Positions 15,815 to 24,838 are shown, numbered from the stretch's first letter. The stretch: 35,094 nucleotides of DNA from Saprospiraceae bacterium (GCA_013214355.1 JABSSL010000026.1:58611-93704), one strand, 5' to 3'. Notes: a model not told the origin generated them from the letters alone. Program-made: numbers and translations.

Positions 15815-16600
15815 CTATGGTAAAATGGCGGCAAGTTGTCGTTTGAAGAGGGGATTAAACAAGGCTCCCCGGTGTCCCTCTCCTTGCAAGGTAATAAGTT
15901 TGTTGCCCTGATTATTCAGTTCTAGTAAGCCTTCGGAAGAGTCGTACGGGATCACCTGATCCTCCGTACCATGAAATAGTGTGATTGGCTGCTCAATCTG
16001 GTCGATCCAGTCTTCGCTTTTCAGTTGATATTTCACCAAAAAGTTAGGAATAAAAGGAGCCCATCGATTTTTCAGGTTTACCATACTGAGGTAAGGAGCA
16101 ACCAATACGAGCTGCTGAGGGTTATTGTGCGCCGTCAAGTAGGTAGCCATCCCTGTTCCCAAGGAATAGCCTAGGACAATAATTTGGGATTCTCTATAAT
16201 GCTGCTTTAGATAGTCATAGACTTTCTGAATATCCGCATGCATTTGTGCTTCACTGTAGATCGCTCCATCGCTTTTGCCATACCCCCGATAGTCCGGCAT
16301 AAAGATATCATAGCCATGTCCTTGCATACCGCGCGTTTGTCTAAGACAGCGGCGATTTGACCCTCGATTACCATGTAAATAGAGGATCACACCTTTCGAC
16401 CGGGCTTCTCGGATCCATAATGCATTCAGCGACATTTCCCCTTCTACCGGGATTTCTATCTCCATGCCAGTACGGAAATGATGGCTTTCCGGCAAAGCTT
16501 GAGGCCGGAAAATAATTAGGTCTTGGAAAAAATATAGACCTAAACAAGCCAAAGCATAAAGTACTAGAAGAAATGAGGCAAATCTTTTTAAGGCTTTCAT
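15815..16600 (-). CDS. membrane-anchored alpha/beta hydrolase (BEM46/ABHD13-like)
   Basis: Serine hydrolase of 261 residues with an N-terminal signal anchor (about 8-25). The oxyanion region is LHGNRGSNRR (75-84), the nucleophile S146 sits in GYSLGTG, and the likely triad is completed by D214 (GTEDQVIP) and H243 (GEGHRG). The DYRGYGKS motif at 103-110 is typical of the BEM46/ABHD13 group, whose substrates are mostly unknown; esterase or thioesterase action on lipids is possible. The leader carries a strong 12-bp hairpin (16674-16712) right behind a -7 element (16718-16725). The Crp/Fnr gene follows in the same direction. Confidence 0.87.
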   Translation of the reverse strand: MKALKRFASFLLVLYALACLGLYFFQDLIIFRPQALPESHHFRTGMEIEIPVEGEMSLNALWIREARSKGVILYLHGNRGSNRRCLRQTRGMQGHGYDIFMPDYRGYGKSDGAIYSEAQMHADIQKVYDYLKQHYRESQIIVLGYSLGTGMATYLTAHNNPQQLVLVAPYLSMVNLKNRWAPFIPNFLVKYQLKSEDWIDQIEQPITLFHGTEDQVIPYDSSEGLLELNNQGNKLITLQGEGHRGALFNPLFKRQLAAILP

Positions 16601-16673
16601 AGCTCACATTTTAACAGCGCGAGAATAGGAAACAGTTTGTAAATGTATTTGTTAATAAAATTTAAATACGGCT

Positions 16674-16712
16674 CAAATTTGCGAAAAGATCTGTATAAAA
16701 TTCGCAAATTTG
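16674..16712 (-). repeat. perfect 12-bp hairpin in the hydrolase leader
   Basis: CAAATTTGCGAA at 16674-16685 is the exact reverse complement of TTCGCAAATTTG at 16701-16712; the loop is 15 bases. Given the -7 element at 16718-16725, transcription on the minus strand would start at or next to the outer edge of the stem, putting the hairpin at the 5' end of the mRNA. Confidence 0.7.
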
Positions 16713-16717
16713 CGCGG

Positions 16718-16725
16718 CAAAGATA
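16718..16725 (-). promoter_or_regulatory. -7 element for the hydrolase-crp unit
   Basis: The minus strand reads TATCTTTG then CC, a perfect TAnnTTTG match, 118 bases before the hydrolase ATG. No TTTG at 19 bases upstream is obvious. Confidence 0.6.
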
Positions 16726-16773
16726 GGTTTGGGAAAGAAGTTTAGTCTTTCTCGCACAAATAGTTACAAAGTT

Positions 16774-17016
16774 TTATAGAGGTAAACTCACGGAATATAC
16801 CTCCTTCTCAATTACAGGATACGGCGCCGCAGCAATACCGGTTCGTGCCGTTGTTTCTCCTCTAACAAAAGTAAGGACTACACTGATTTTTTGGTGAACA
16901 GCACGTTTGAGTAGCACTCGACGGTTTTCCGTCCACCAAACACGATACTTGTGCTTCCACCATGTGTTCGAATAGTCAAGTTGCCAAACAAGGCAACGAA
17001 AAATAGATAATGCTAA
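16774..17016 (-). other. start-less 80-codon open frame, possible gene remnant
   Basis: The minus strand is open from 17016 to a TAA at 16774-16776. No ATG or TTG occurs; the only usual start is GTG at 16917, giving 47 residues. The translation looks protein-like (NTWWKHKYRVWWTENRR, then ISVVLTFVRGETTARTG). It fills most of the gap between two divergent genes. It could be a decayed gene, a small gene with a GTG start, or chance. I do not recognise the product. Small hairpins at 16919-16932 and 16980-16997 lie within it. Confidence 0.3.
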
Positions 17017-17045
17017 TTACTTATAACCAATTGACTTAACACCTT

Positions 17046-19274
17046 ATGTCCTACCGATCACCTGTTCTATTAATTGTTTTGTTATTGGGCATGGTCCAGC
17101 TCCAGGCCAATGGAGGGAAAGCGGGAGAAGTGCCTAGTATGAGTGTAAAGCGTACAGATGCCCCTATTTTATTAGACGGAGCCTTGGACGAAGCCGCTTG
17201 GTTTGAGGGGCAGCCTGCAAAAGACTTTTGGGAGAACTTCCCGACTGATTCCACCCTTTCGCCGGTCCAGACAGAAATATACATGACCTTTGACGATCAA
17301 AACTTGTACATAGCAGCGAAATGCTATTCAATCGGCAAAGACTATATCATTACTTCGCTACGGCGAGATTTCAGAGCAGGAGGCAACGACAACATCACCT
17401 TCTTGATCGATCCTTTCAATGACCGTACCAATGCCTTTGTCTTCGGCATGAACCCCTATGGTGTGATGAGGGAGGCATTGATTGCCAATGGTGGAAATGA
17501 TCGCGAGGACTTCGATGAATCCTGGGATAATCGGTGGACCGGTGTTTCCAAAATCTATGACGGCTACTGGATTTGTGAACTTGCAATTCCCTTTAGCACA
17601 CTCCGCTTTAAGGAAGGGTTGCGAGAATGGAAATTCAATAGCTACCGTTTCGATACACAAAGTAATACTCGTTCTAGTTGGCACCGCATCCCGCAAAATC
17701 AGATGATCATGAACCTGGCTTACATGGGGGATATGATATTTGAGGAGGCTCCTCAAAAATCGGGTCCGAGTATTTCCGTAATCCCTTATGTTACCGGTGG
17801 TATGAGTAAAGATTTTGAAGGGGAAACGCCATCCACGGATCAATTCAACTTTGGTGGAGATGCAAAAATCACCGTCACCCCCAGCCTTAACCTCGACCTC
17901 ACCATTAACCCTGATTTCTCCCAAGTAGAAGTAGATCGACAGGTGGTCAATCTGGATCGATTTGAAATATTTTTCCCTGAACGTCGCCAATTCTTCTTGG
18001 AGAACGCTGATCTCTTTGGAAGATTCGGAGAAGACAGGATTAATCCCTTCTTTTCGCGGCGGATTGGCTCCGCCCGAGTCAAGTATTTAAATGATGAAGG
18101 AGAAGAATCTAGCAGTACCATTCAAAACCCCATCTTGTACGGGGCTCGTTTGAGTGGTAAGGTAGACGAAAATTGGCGAGTAGGTTTATTGAATATGCAA
18201 ACTGCACAGGAGGAAGATTTTGAACTCCCCTCTTACAACTTCACGGTAGCCGCAGTCCAGCGAAAGGTATCCAGTCGATCCAATATTGGTATGATCTTCG
18301 TGAATAAGCAGGCACTGACTGAAGACTATAACAAGGACTACTACGATGAATACAACCGCGTCATTGGTTTAGACTATAATCTCGCTTCCAATGATAATTC
18401 CTGGACGGGTAAAGCATTTTACCACCAAGCCATTACCCAGGATGATGAAGCAGATAATAAGTTTTCAACAGGTGCGCGTCTCCAGTATCTCAAGCGTGAC
18501 TTCAGCGTAACCTGGCGCCATGCCTACGTAGGAGAAGGCTTTGATGCACAAACTGGTTTTATCCGTCGTAAAGACTATTTCCGCGTAGCACCTGAATTCC
18601 GTTGGTTCTTTTACCCCAGTAAGGGAAAGCTTAATCGCCATGGCCCTGGCCTCCAAGTAGAAACACTTTGGAATCCTGGCTTTGGACGCTCAGATCATCA
18701 GTACGAGGCTTTCTGGGATTTTAGCTTTACCAACAACGCCAGAATGCGCTGGAGTATCCAAAATGATTACACCTACCTATTCAGTGACTTTGATCCTTCT
18801 CGATCAGATGCTGAACCAATATTAGGAGATAAAGGCTATAACTACACGAGTCTACGTTTCTTCTACTCTTCGGATGCGAGAAAGAAATTAGCTGTGTTTG
18901 TGAGAGGTAATGCCGGCCAATTTTTCAATGGATACAGTTATCAAGCAGGCGGTAGATTGACCTATCGATATCAGCCGTTTGGCCAAATTGCCATGGATTT
19001 TACTTATACCTATCTGGATTTACCAACCGTACAGACGAGCTTGGTGTTGGTTGGTCCTAGAATTGATGTCACCTTTAGTAAGGATGTTTTCCTAACCACT
19101 TTTATTCAATATAATAGTCAGGTGGACAATGTGAACATCAACACGCGATTCCAGTGGAGATTTGCACCTGTTTCAGACTTCTTCTTAGTCTATACTGACA
19201 ATTATATCTCGGATAACTTTACGGTAAAAAATAGAGCGGTTGTAGCAAAATTGACTTATTGGCTTAATCTGTAG
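17046..19274 (+). CDS. DUF5916 exported protein with CBM9-like domain
   Basis: Exported 742-residue protein. A signal peptide (1-21) is followed by a CBM9/DOMON-like beta sandwich (about 35-225; ILLDGALDEAAWFEGQP and the EIYMTFDDQNLYIAAKCY strand), then the DUF5916 region to the end. The family signature NPDFSQVEVD at 288-297 and FPERRQFFLEN at 310-320 is exact. The second part alternates hydrophobic and polar residues and ends in short strands, fitting an outer-membrane beta barrel. Function is unsettled; a role in carbohydrate or proteolytic surface processes has been suggested for similar proteins, but nothing in the neighbourhood confirms it. Its last 11 bases overlap the convergent gene's 3' end. 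Confidence 0.9.
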   Translation: MSYRSPVLLIVLLLGMVQLQANGGKAGEVPSMSVKRTDAPILLDGALDEAAWFEGQPAKDFWENFPTDSTLSPVQTEIYMTFDDQNLYIAAKCYSIGKDYIITSLRRDFRAGGNDNITFLIDPFNDRTNAFVFGMNPYGVMREALIANGGNDREDFDESWDNRWTGVSKIYDGYWICELAIPFSTLRFKEGLREWKFNSYRFDTQSNTRSSWHRIPQNQMIMNLAYMGDMIFEEAPQKSGPSISVIPYVTGGMSKDFEGETPSTDQFNFGGDAKITVTPSLNLDLTINPDFSQVEVDRQVVNLDRFEIFFPERRQFFLENADLFGRFGEDRINPFFSRRIGSARVKYLNDEGEESSSTIQNPILYGARLSGKVDENWRVGLLNMQTAQEEDFELPSYNFTVAAVQRKVSSRSNIGMIFVNKQALTEDYNKDYYDEYNRVIGLDYNLASNDNSWTGKAFYHQAITQDDEADNKFSTGARLQYLKRDFSVTWRHAYVGEGFDAQTGFIRRKDYFRVAPEFRWFFYPSKGKLNRHGPGLQVETLWNPGFGRSDHQYEAFWDFSFTNNARMRWSIQNDYTYLFSDFDPSRSDAEPILGDKGYNYTSLRFFYSSDARKKLAVFVRGNAGQFFNGYSYQAGGRLTYRYQPFGQIAMDFTYTYLDLPTVQTSLVLVGPRIDVTFSKDVFLTTFIQYNSQVDNVNINTRFQWRFAPVSDFFLVYTDNYISDNFTVKNRAVVAKLTYWLNL

Positions 19275-22200
19275 CTCGTTTCAATTCCGCCAATCGTTCC
19301 CTGAAGATGTACTTAGGCGTGCGCTCATAAAGTTCTTCATACAAAGCAAGGGCTTTTTGGTAGGCTTTGGCATCTTCAGGGGCAATCCTCCACATCTGGA
19401 AATAACCATAGGCTAGAAGATCTTTCTCTTCCGTAGAAAAGATTGCCTCGTTTAGCAGTTGCTCCGCTTCCTTTTCTCTTCCATCAAAACTATAGCACCT
19501 TGCGGACAAGACTTTAGCCTCAAATAGAAGTTCAGCATTACCCAACTCTTCCCCTATAGTCAAGGCTTCGGTAGAAACCTGCTTCAGCGCTTGGAAATCT
19601 TGCGTTTCGATATATACAGCTCCTAGTTCCACCAAACTTGCTCCCAGTACCAGCCTATTCTTAATATTCCTTGCAATCGCGATGGAGCGTTCGTAATAAT
19701 GCTTGGAACGCTCATATTGCTTGGTGAAGTAGAAGACATCTCCAAGGGTATTCACCGCCTTGGCGATCCCCTTCTGATATCCCAATTCTTCACATAACAT
19801 CAGGTTTTTCTGTAGATACTCAATAGCCTTATGAAAATCGCCCTTTACATTATGTAACTCTCCAATCAAGCCCAAAGCAATGGCTGTTCCCTGCTTGTCT
19901 CCCAACTCTTCTACCAATTGTAAGTCTTCCAAAAAGCACTCCATGGCTTTCTCGTAATCTCCTTGGTGCTCGTAGACAGTCCCCATACTACCTATGGCAA
20001 TCGCTTTCAACTGCTTATTGCCCAACTCTTGGCTTAAAGCGAGTCCTTGTTCGAAGCAATCAAGCGCTTCTTCATAATCTCCTTTTTCCAAATAGACAAT
20101 CCCTAGATTAGTATAAAGGGAGGCCATACCTTGCTTATCTGACAAGCGTTTGCTTACCCGTAGCTGAGAGCGTTGTACGGCGATCGCCTCCTGGTAGTTA
20201 CCCAGGTTCATATGCGTTAAGCCCAAGTTAGAAGCGATTTGGGCGCTCCCGGCAGTGCCGCGAGTAGCCACACCAATCATGATGCTCTGTTCGAAGTACT
20301 GCTTCGCTTCTTCGTATTTACCTTGTCGGAAGTATAAGTTGCCAAAATCAGCATTAACCCGAGCAATCCCCACTCTATCATCCACGGAGTCAAACAAGCC
20401 TGACGCAATCTGTAGGTAATTCATGGCTTTGCCATATTCCCCTTTCAACATCAGTAGATGCGCAAGATTATTATTGGTTTGGCCAATCAGGAGTACATCC
20501 CTCGATTTTTTGGCTAGATCCAATGCTATTTCATACGCTCGTTGGCATTCCTCCCACTCTCCAATCAACTCCAGCACCTTCCCCTTTTTCAAATGTGTTT
20601 TAATCTCATCGGCGCCTTCATTCTTGCTACCTAGCTTATTGAGCAGCTGATCATAATATTCCAGTGCACGCTGGTTTTGATAGTTCCGGCGAGAATAGTC
20701 TGCCGCTTTACGGAGATATTCGCAAGTCTTATCAAAAACACCAGCTTGCTCGTAATGGAAAGCTAAATCCACATACCGACCCTCAATATTATCTGCATAA
20801 ATCCGCTCAATGGCCTCGGCAATCAGTTGGTGAAGCTGTTGAAGGCGGGTTCGGAGCTGCATGCTGTAGACCGCTTCCCGTAGCAAAGAGTGCCGAAATA
20901 TGTAACGGAGTTCATTCGTAGCCAACCAGATTTGCCCCTGTTCAGCGGTTTTGACCTGTTCTCGCAATAAGGCGGAAGAATTACCATCAAAGTCTGCAAA
21001 GCCTTCCTGCACCTTCATCACTTCTGATAGTACTGGATACTCAAACTCTCGACCGATAACAGCCGCAGCTTTCACCGTTTCTCGCACCAGCTTCGATAAG
21101 CGGTCTATCCTCGCCGTCAAAACCGCGTTGATAGAGTGAGAAAGCTTTACATTTTGGTCTTTGATATTCCAGACCCCATCCTTCTTATCCAAAAGGTTAC
21201 TTTCCGCAAAATACTTCAGCATCTGTTCCAAGTAAAAGGGATTTCCGTTAGTGGTACGTCCCAATAACTCGAAAAACTCTTCTGAGATCTCCGCCCCTAA
21301 ACTACTCTCAGCAAACTGCCGAACAGCATCCTCCTGCAAAAACTTCAGATCTATTTCCATCACCGGGAGGTCCAATTCTTTCAGCAAGTTCTCATCAACC
21401 AAAGTTGGCTTGGTGCCATCATCAAGATAACGAGAGGTAGTCAGCACCCAAATTGGGTGATGTCCAATCCGGCGGATGAGTTCATGCAAGAGTTCCTTCG
21501 AACTATCATCCATCCAATGCCCATCCTCTATTTCAACGACGATAGGTCGAGATAAGGCCTCTGCCTCAAAAACACTAATGATTGCCGTTAGCGTATTTTC
21601 ATAGCGTCCTTTAGCATCTAGATAATCCCATAGCGAATCTGGGTAGAAAATGCCTAGGTGTGCCGCCAGAACTGTTTTCGTACGTTCCAGCTCATCCGCC
21701 ACAATCTGAGCTCTAGCCACCGGAATAACTTTAAGCTTTGCCAACAACTCGGCAAATACACTCTCAAAGCTCTCCTGGTTGATAGTCGAAGTATTGTTTT
21801 GTAGCTGACGGAAGTAATTCTTCAGGAAGTAGATGAAGGGATTGAAAGGCTTACGCAAAATCTGATCACACTGACAGATAAACCACTTGATATTGAACCG
21901 CTCCTCTAGCTCATTCCCGACCTCATAGATCAATCTACTTTTACCAATTCCCGCCTCACCAAAGACATGAGTTACGCCCGTGGCTCGCCCTTCTTGTAGA
22001 GGTATAGAAAAATTCATCAATTGCTCTAGCTCCGTTTGGCGTGCTACCAGATGACTATCATAATCGGGACTGAGATCAAACTCTCTATCAATCAATGTGA
22101 AAGTGGGAATATTACCTTTTATCCCCTTGTACTTAATATCCCCTTTATGGAAAAATTTGAAGTGTGGATTTTTTCGAATCTCCTCATCAACCAGAATCTC

Positions 22201-23292
22201 TCCCCAATCGGCGTAGGCCATTAGACGCGCTGCCAAATTAACCCGATTCCCGACTGCAGCATATTGACATCTCTTCTTCCCCCCTACAATCCCTGTATAT
22301 GCCAACCCTAACGAAAGACCAGCCTTGAATTGTAATTTAGTTCCCTTCTGTAGGATAGCCACATCTTCACGCAGAGCATTGATAAATTGCAATGCTCGAT
22401 CAGTATTATTTTCAAATGACACCGGCGCACCAAAGAAGCAGAACATTACTCCCCCCTTATCGCCAAAATCAATTTCCTTGAAGTACCCAGAGAAGGAATG
22501 TACCTCATCCAATACTTGGGTAGCAAATTGATTCATCAATTCGTGGCTATCTATTCCATCAAAGGAGATAAAAACTGCAATAACCCGCCGGAACTCCCCA
22601 TCTTGAGCATAATTAATTACCTCTTTGGGAAGAAAATTCTTGGCAATTACTTCATTCATTGCAGGTATCTCAAAAGCCGTTGGGGTAAAGAACTCCAGCG
22701 GGATATTCCGTCCTAGCTTATAAAAGCCAGGTTCCATCTCATGTATCTCAAAGCCATTACCGCTGAGCTGCACCTTCATGATTTCGTCAATCACGATATC
22801 TTGATCACTTGCTCTCACCTGACATTCTGCACATTGATCAATGGGCTTACCTCGGAAATAAAAGGCTTGCTTATTCTCCCCAACAATACCCCACTCTACA
22901 TTACCGAATGAAAGCCCGACTTTTAAGCCGAAGGTAAACTGGCCAAAGCTAAATAAGCCCTCACGAAACAGTTGGTGGGCATGTAGCGCTCCCTGAACGA
23001 TATCTTTTGCATGAATGTCAGTGCCAGCAGATGGGAAAATAGCCGTGAAAGCATCGCCAGCAAAATAGGGAATGAATCCGCCCCGGGAATACACTAGGTC
23101 CACCAGGGGATCAAATACTTTATTTAGAATGATTGAAAGCTGCTCTGCACCCTTGTTTCCCTCTCTCATCAAGCTCTCCGTCAATGGAGTAAACCCGGAG
23201 AGATCAAGAACCATCGTGTAAGCTTCTATCTCACCATGGGTCAACCCTCTACGCAACTGGTTCTCAATAAAATGTGGAATCAAGTTTTTCAC
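19264..23292 (-). CDS. soluble-adenylyl-cyclase-like protein: two cyclase domains, ATPase, TPRs
   Basis: A 1342-residue cytoplasmic signalling protein. Cyclase domain C1 (about 22-205) keeps both metal-binding aspartates, D30 (VLDLSGFT) and D80 (YFAGDAF). C2 (about 233-402) lacks the first aspartate but keeps the catalytic pair N352/R356 (VGNRVNLAARLM), so one active site can form between the domains. A STAND/AAA-type ATPase follows: Walker A GEAGIGKS at 445-452, Walker B near 584-590 (VVEIEDGHW). From about 840 to 1330 there are roughly ten TPRs of 40-residue period (for example LYTNLGIVYLEKGDYEEALD). The order matches mammalian ADCY10. In C1 the position of the ADCY10 adenine/bicarbonate lysine is Y76. 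Start is GTG; an in-frame stop lies a few codons upstream. Product (cAMP or other) is inferred. Confidence 0.88.
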   Translation of the reverse strand: MKNLIPHFIENQLRRGLTHGEIEAYTMVLDLSGFTPLTESLMREGNKGAEQLSIILNKVFDPLVDLVYSRGGFIPYFAGDAFTAIFPSAGTDIHAKDIVQGALHAHQLFREGLFSFGQFTFGLKVGLSFGNVEWGIVGENKQAFYFRGKPIDQCAECQVRASDQDIVIDEIMKVQLSGNGFEIHEMEPGFYKLGRNIPLEFFTPTAFEIPAMNEVIAKNFLPKEVINYAQDGEFRRVIAVFISFDGIDSHELMNQFATQVLDEVHSFSGYFKEIDFGDKGGVMFCFFGAPVSFENNTDRALQFINALREDVAILQKGTKLQFKAGLSLGLAYTGIVGGKKRCQYAAVGNRVNLAARLMAYADWGEILVDEEIRKNPHFKFFHKGDIKYKGIKGNIPTFTLIDREFDLSPDYDSHLVARQTELEQLMNFSIPLQEGRATGVTHVFGEAGIGKSRLIYEVGNELEERFNIKWFICQCDQILRKPFNPFIYFLKNYFRQLQNNTSTINQESFESVFAELLAKLKVIPVARAQIVADELERTKTVLAAHLGIFYPDSLWDYLDAKGRYENTLTAIISVFEAEALSRPIVVEIEDGHWMDDSSKELLHELIRRIGHHPIWVLTTSRYLDDGTKPTLVDENLLKELDLPVMEIDLKFLQEDAVRQFAESSLGAEISEEFFELLGRTTNGNPFYLEQMLKYFAESNLLDKKDGVWNIKDQNVKLSHSINAVLTARIDRLSKLVRETVKAAAVIGREFEYPVLSEVMKVQEGFADFDGNSSALLREQVKTAEQGQIWLATNELRYIFRHSLLREAVYSMQLRTRLQQLHQLIAEAIERIYADNIEGRYVDLAFHYEQAGVFDKTCEYLRKAADYSRRNYQNQRALEYYDQLLNKLGSKNEGADEIKTHLKKGKVLELIGEWEECQRAYEIALDLAKKSRDVLLIGQTNNNLAHLLMLKGEYGKAMNYLQIASGLFDSVDDRVGIARVNADFGNLYFRQGKYEEAKQYFEQSIMIGVATRGTAGSAQIASNLGLTHMNLGNYQEAIAVQRSQLRVSKRLSDKQGMASLYTNLGIVYLEKGDYEEALDCFEQGLALSQELGNKQLKAIAIGSMGTVYEHQGDYEKAMECFLEDLQLVEELGDKQGTAIALGLIGELHNVKGDFHKAIEYLQKNLMLCEELGYQKGIAKAVNTLGDVFYFTKQYERSKHYYERSIAIARNIKNRLVLGASLVELGAVYIETQDFQALKQVSTEALTIGEELGNAELLFEAKVLSARCYSFDGREKEAEQLLNEAIFSTEEKDLLAYGYFQMWRIAPEDAKAYQKALALYEELYERTPKYIFRERLAELKRATD

Positions 23293-23589
23293 TATGTAAT
23301 TCGACGCTTAGACTGTAGGTGCAATTTTGCGTGCCCCAATATTAATGCAAAGAATAATGTAAGCCTACTAATTAGCTTGAAAAATTACGAAAAAGTGGTC
23401 AAATATCCGCATAACTAAAAGGCCTCACTCATTTGCTGTAGGCTCCCATTTTCTTAGGGTTACAATGGTGAACAACGCTTTAGTAGCAAAACTTGTTGCT
23501 TGAAGCCCCCAAACTCACATCAATTTTATAATTTTGCAGCGATAAGGATGGTACCTTAGCAGCAAGCCTGCAACTTGCCATACGGAGTG
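23293..23589. other. intergenic stretch between divergent genes
   Basis: No gene is supported. Two similar small hairpins are present: AGCAA/TTGCT at 23485-23500 and GCAAG/CTTGC at 23562-23578, both preceded by TTAG. A TATTCTTTGC sequence on the minus strand (near 23350) resembles a -7 element with one extra base and could serve the cyclase gene. Confidence 0.4.
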
Positions 23590-23660
23590 CCTTCCCGATA
23601 GCTATACATGGATTCTTTTGATGTTTTTCCTCAAAAGCCTCATCCATTCAGCACGGAAGG
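23590..23660 (+). repeat. nested inverted repeat upstream of trhO
   Basis: Three stems nest around one 9-base loop: CCTTCC (23590-23595) with GGAAGG (23655-23660), ATGGA (23608-23612) with TCCAT (23643-23647), and CTTTTGA (23615-23621) with TCAAAAG (23631-23637). The result is a long interrupted hairpin 60-130 bases before the trhO start. Confidence 0.5.
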
Positions 23661-23682
23661 ACCATTAGTTAACGTACCGTGG

Positions 23683-23703
23683 AGACAATAGTTAGTATTG
23701 TCT
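23683..23703 (+). promoter_or_regulatory. 8-bp hairpin in front of the trhO start
   Basis: AGACAATA at 23683-23690 pairs with TATTGTCT at 23696-23703 around GTTAG, ending 18 bases before the ATG. It covers the alternative in-frame TTG at 23698, which makes the ATG at 23722 the likely start. Confidence 0.5.
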
Positions 23704-23721
23704 TCCCAATTTTTTAGTAAA

Positions 23722-24768
23722 ATGTCACGATTGCACAATCTCGTCAATAATGACGAGCTCAAGCGTCGCATGGAAGCTAGCGACGAAGAAAGAATTACGC
23801 TCTCTTTCTATCAGTATCACAACATCGAAAGTCCGGAGAAATTTCGCGATCAACTGTATCGCGCTTGGTCCAAGCTGGGCGTTTACGGTCGTATCTATAT
23901 TGCCCAGGAAGGCATCAATGGACAGATATCTGTACCTGCGCAGGGCCTAGAAGCCTTCAAGGAAGAAATGTACAATGTTCCATTTCTCGATGGTATCCGT
24001 TTAAACATAGCTGTGGACGATGATGGGAAATCCTTTTACAAACTGAAGATCAAAGTCCGGAAAAAAATCGTTGCGGATGGGCTAGACGACTCCAGCTTTG
24101 ATGTTACTAAACGGGGAAAGCACCTAGATGCGGTTTCCTACAACGAACTAGCTGACCTAGAAGACACCATCATAGTGGATATGCGTAACCATTATGAGAG
24201 CGAAGTGGGCTACTTCGAAGGTGCTATCCGCCCTGATGTGGAAACCTTTAGAGAAGCACTCCCGCTCGTAGAGGATATGCTAGAGGAAAAAAAAGACAGC
24301 AACATCATTATGTATTGTACAGGTGGAATCCGTTGCGAAAAAGCCAGTGCCTATTATCTACACAAAGGTTTTGAAAATGTCTTCATGGTAGATGGAGGCA
24401 TTATAGAATATACGCGTCAATGCAAGGAGCAGGGATTACCCAATAAGTTCCTGGGTAAAAACTTCGTCTTTGATGAGCGGATGGGCGAACGCATTGGTGA
24501 TGAGATCATTGCCAAATGCCATCAATGCGGTGAGCCCTGCGATACGCACGTCAACTGCGCTAATGATGCCTGTCACATCCTCTTTATACAATGTGAGAAG
24601 TGTGCTAAGAAGTATAACTCTTGCTGTTCCAAGAAGTGCCAGGATTTCGTGCAACTTCCTATGCAGCAGCGAGAAAAATTGAAAGGAACGATCCAATTCA
24701 ATGGCACGAAGTTTGGGAAAGGCAGATACAAAGCCTTCCGCAAAGATGAAGGGCTGAAATTAGTATAG
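23722..24768 (+). CDS. trhO: tRNA uridine-34 hydroxylase, rhodanese family
   Basis: Oxygen-dependent enzyme (YceA/TrhO) that hydroxylates U34 of certain tRNAs, the first step to 5-methoxy- or carboxymethoxyuridine. The 348-residue product has the N-terminal ferredoxin-like domain (ITLSFYQYHNIESPEKFRDQL; YIAQEGINGQISVP at 59-72) and a rhodanese domain with the catalytic cysteine C199 in MYCTGGIRCEKAS. A cysteine-rich C-terminal region (about 272-312, CHQCGEPCDTHVNC then CEKCAKKYNSCCSKKC) is typical of the longer form and may bind metal. The ATG at 23722 is chosen over a TTG 24 bases earlier that lies in a hairpin. The gene stands alone and ends at a strong shared terminator. Confidence 0.94.
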   Translation: MSRLHNLVNNDELKRRMEASDEERITLSFYQYHNIESPEKFRDQLYRAWSKLGVYGRIYIAQEGINGQISVPAQGLEAFKEEMYNVPFLDGIRLNIAVDDDGKSFYKLKIKVRKKIVADGLDDSSFDVTKRGKHLDAVSYNELADLEDTIIVDMRNHYESEVGYFEGAIRPDVETFREALPLVEDMLEEKKDSNIIMYCTGGIRCEKASAYYLHKGFENVFMVDGGIIEYTRQCKEQGLPNKFLGKNFVFDERMGERIGDEIIAKCHQCGEPCDTHVNCANDACHILFIQCEKCAKKYNSCCSKKCQDFVQLPMQQREKLKGTIQFNGTKFGKGRYKAFRKDEGLKLV

Positions 24769-24789
24769 AATCTAAGTAAGAAAGGGTAA

Positions 24790-24829
24790 ATGAGCAGATT
24801 CAAACCTTGGACAGTTTGAATCTGCTCAT
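24790..24829. terminator. bidirectional terminator between convergent genes
   Basis: A perfect 16-bp stem, 24790-24805 with 24814-24829, loop CTTGGACA. It sits between the trhO stop and the lipoprotein stop 9 bases further. Pyrimidine-rich sequence follows on the plus strand and TTACCCTTTC on the minus, so it can serve both. Confidence 0.85.
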
Positions 24830-24838
24830 CTCATTTCT

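Noticed and set aside
16894-16962. Cys-rich short frame on the minus strand (ATG near 16962, about 33 codons)
   Set aside because: It overlaps the longer start-less frame in another register; nothing supports it over chance.
17358-17990. 210-codon open frame antisense to the DUF5916 gene
   Set aside because: The plus strand carries a strongly conserved family signature here; the antisense frame has no recognisable motif and is explained by codon bias of the real gene.
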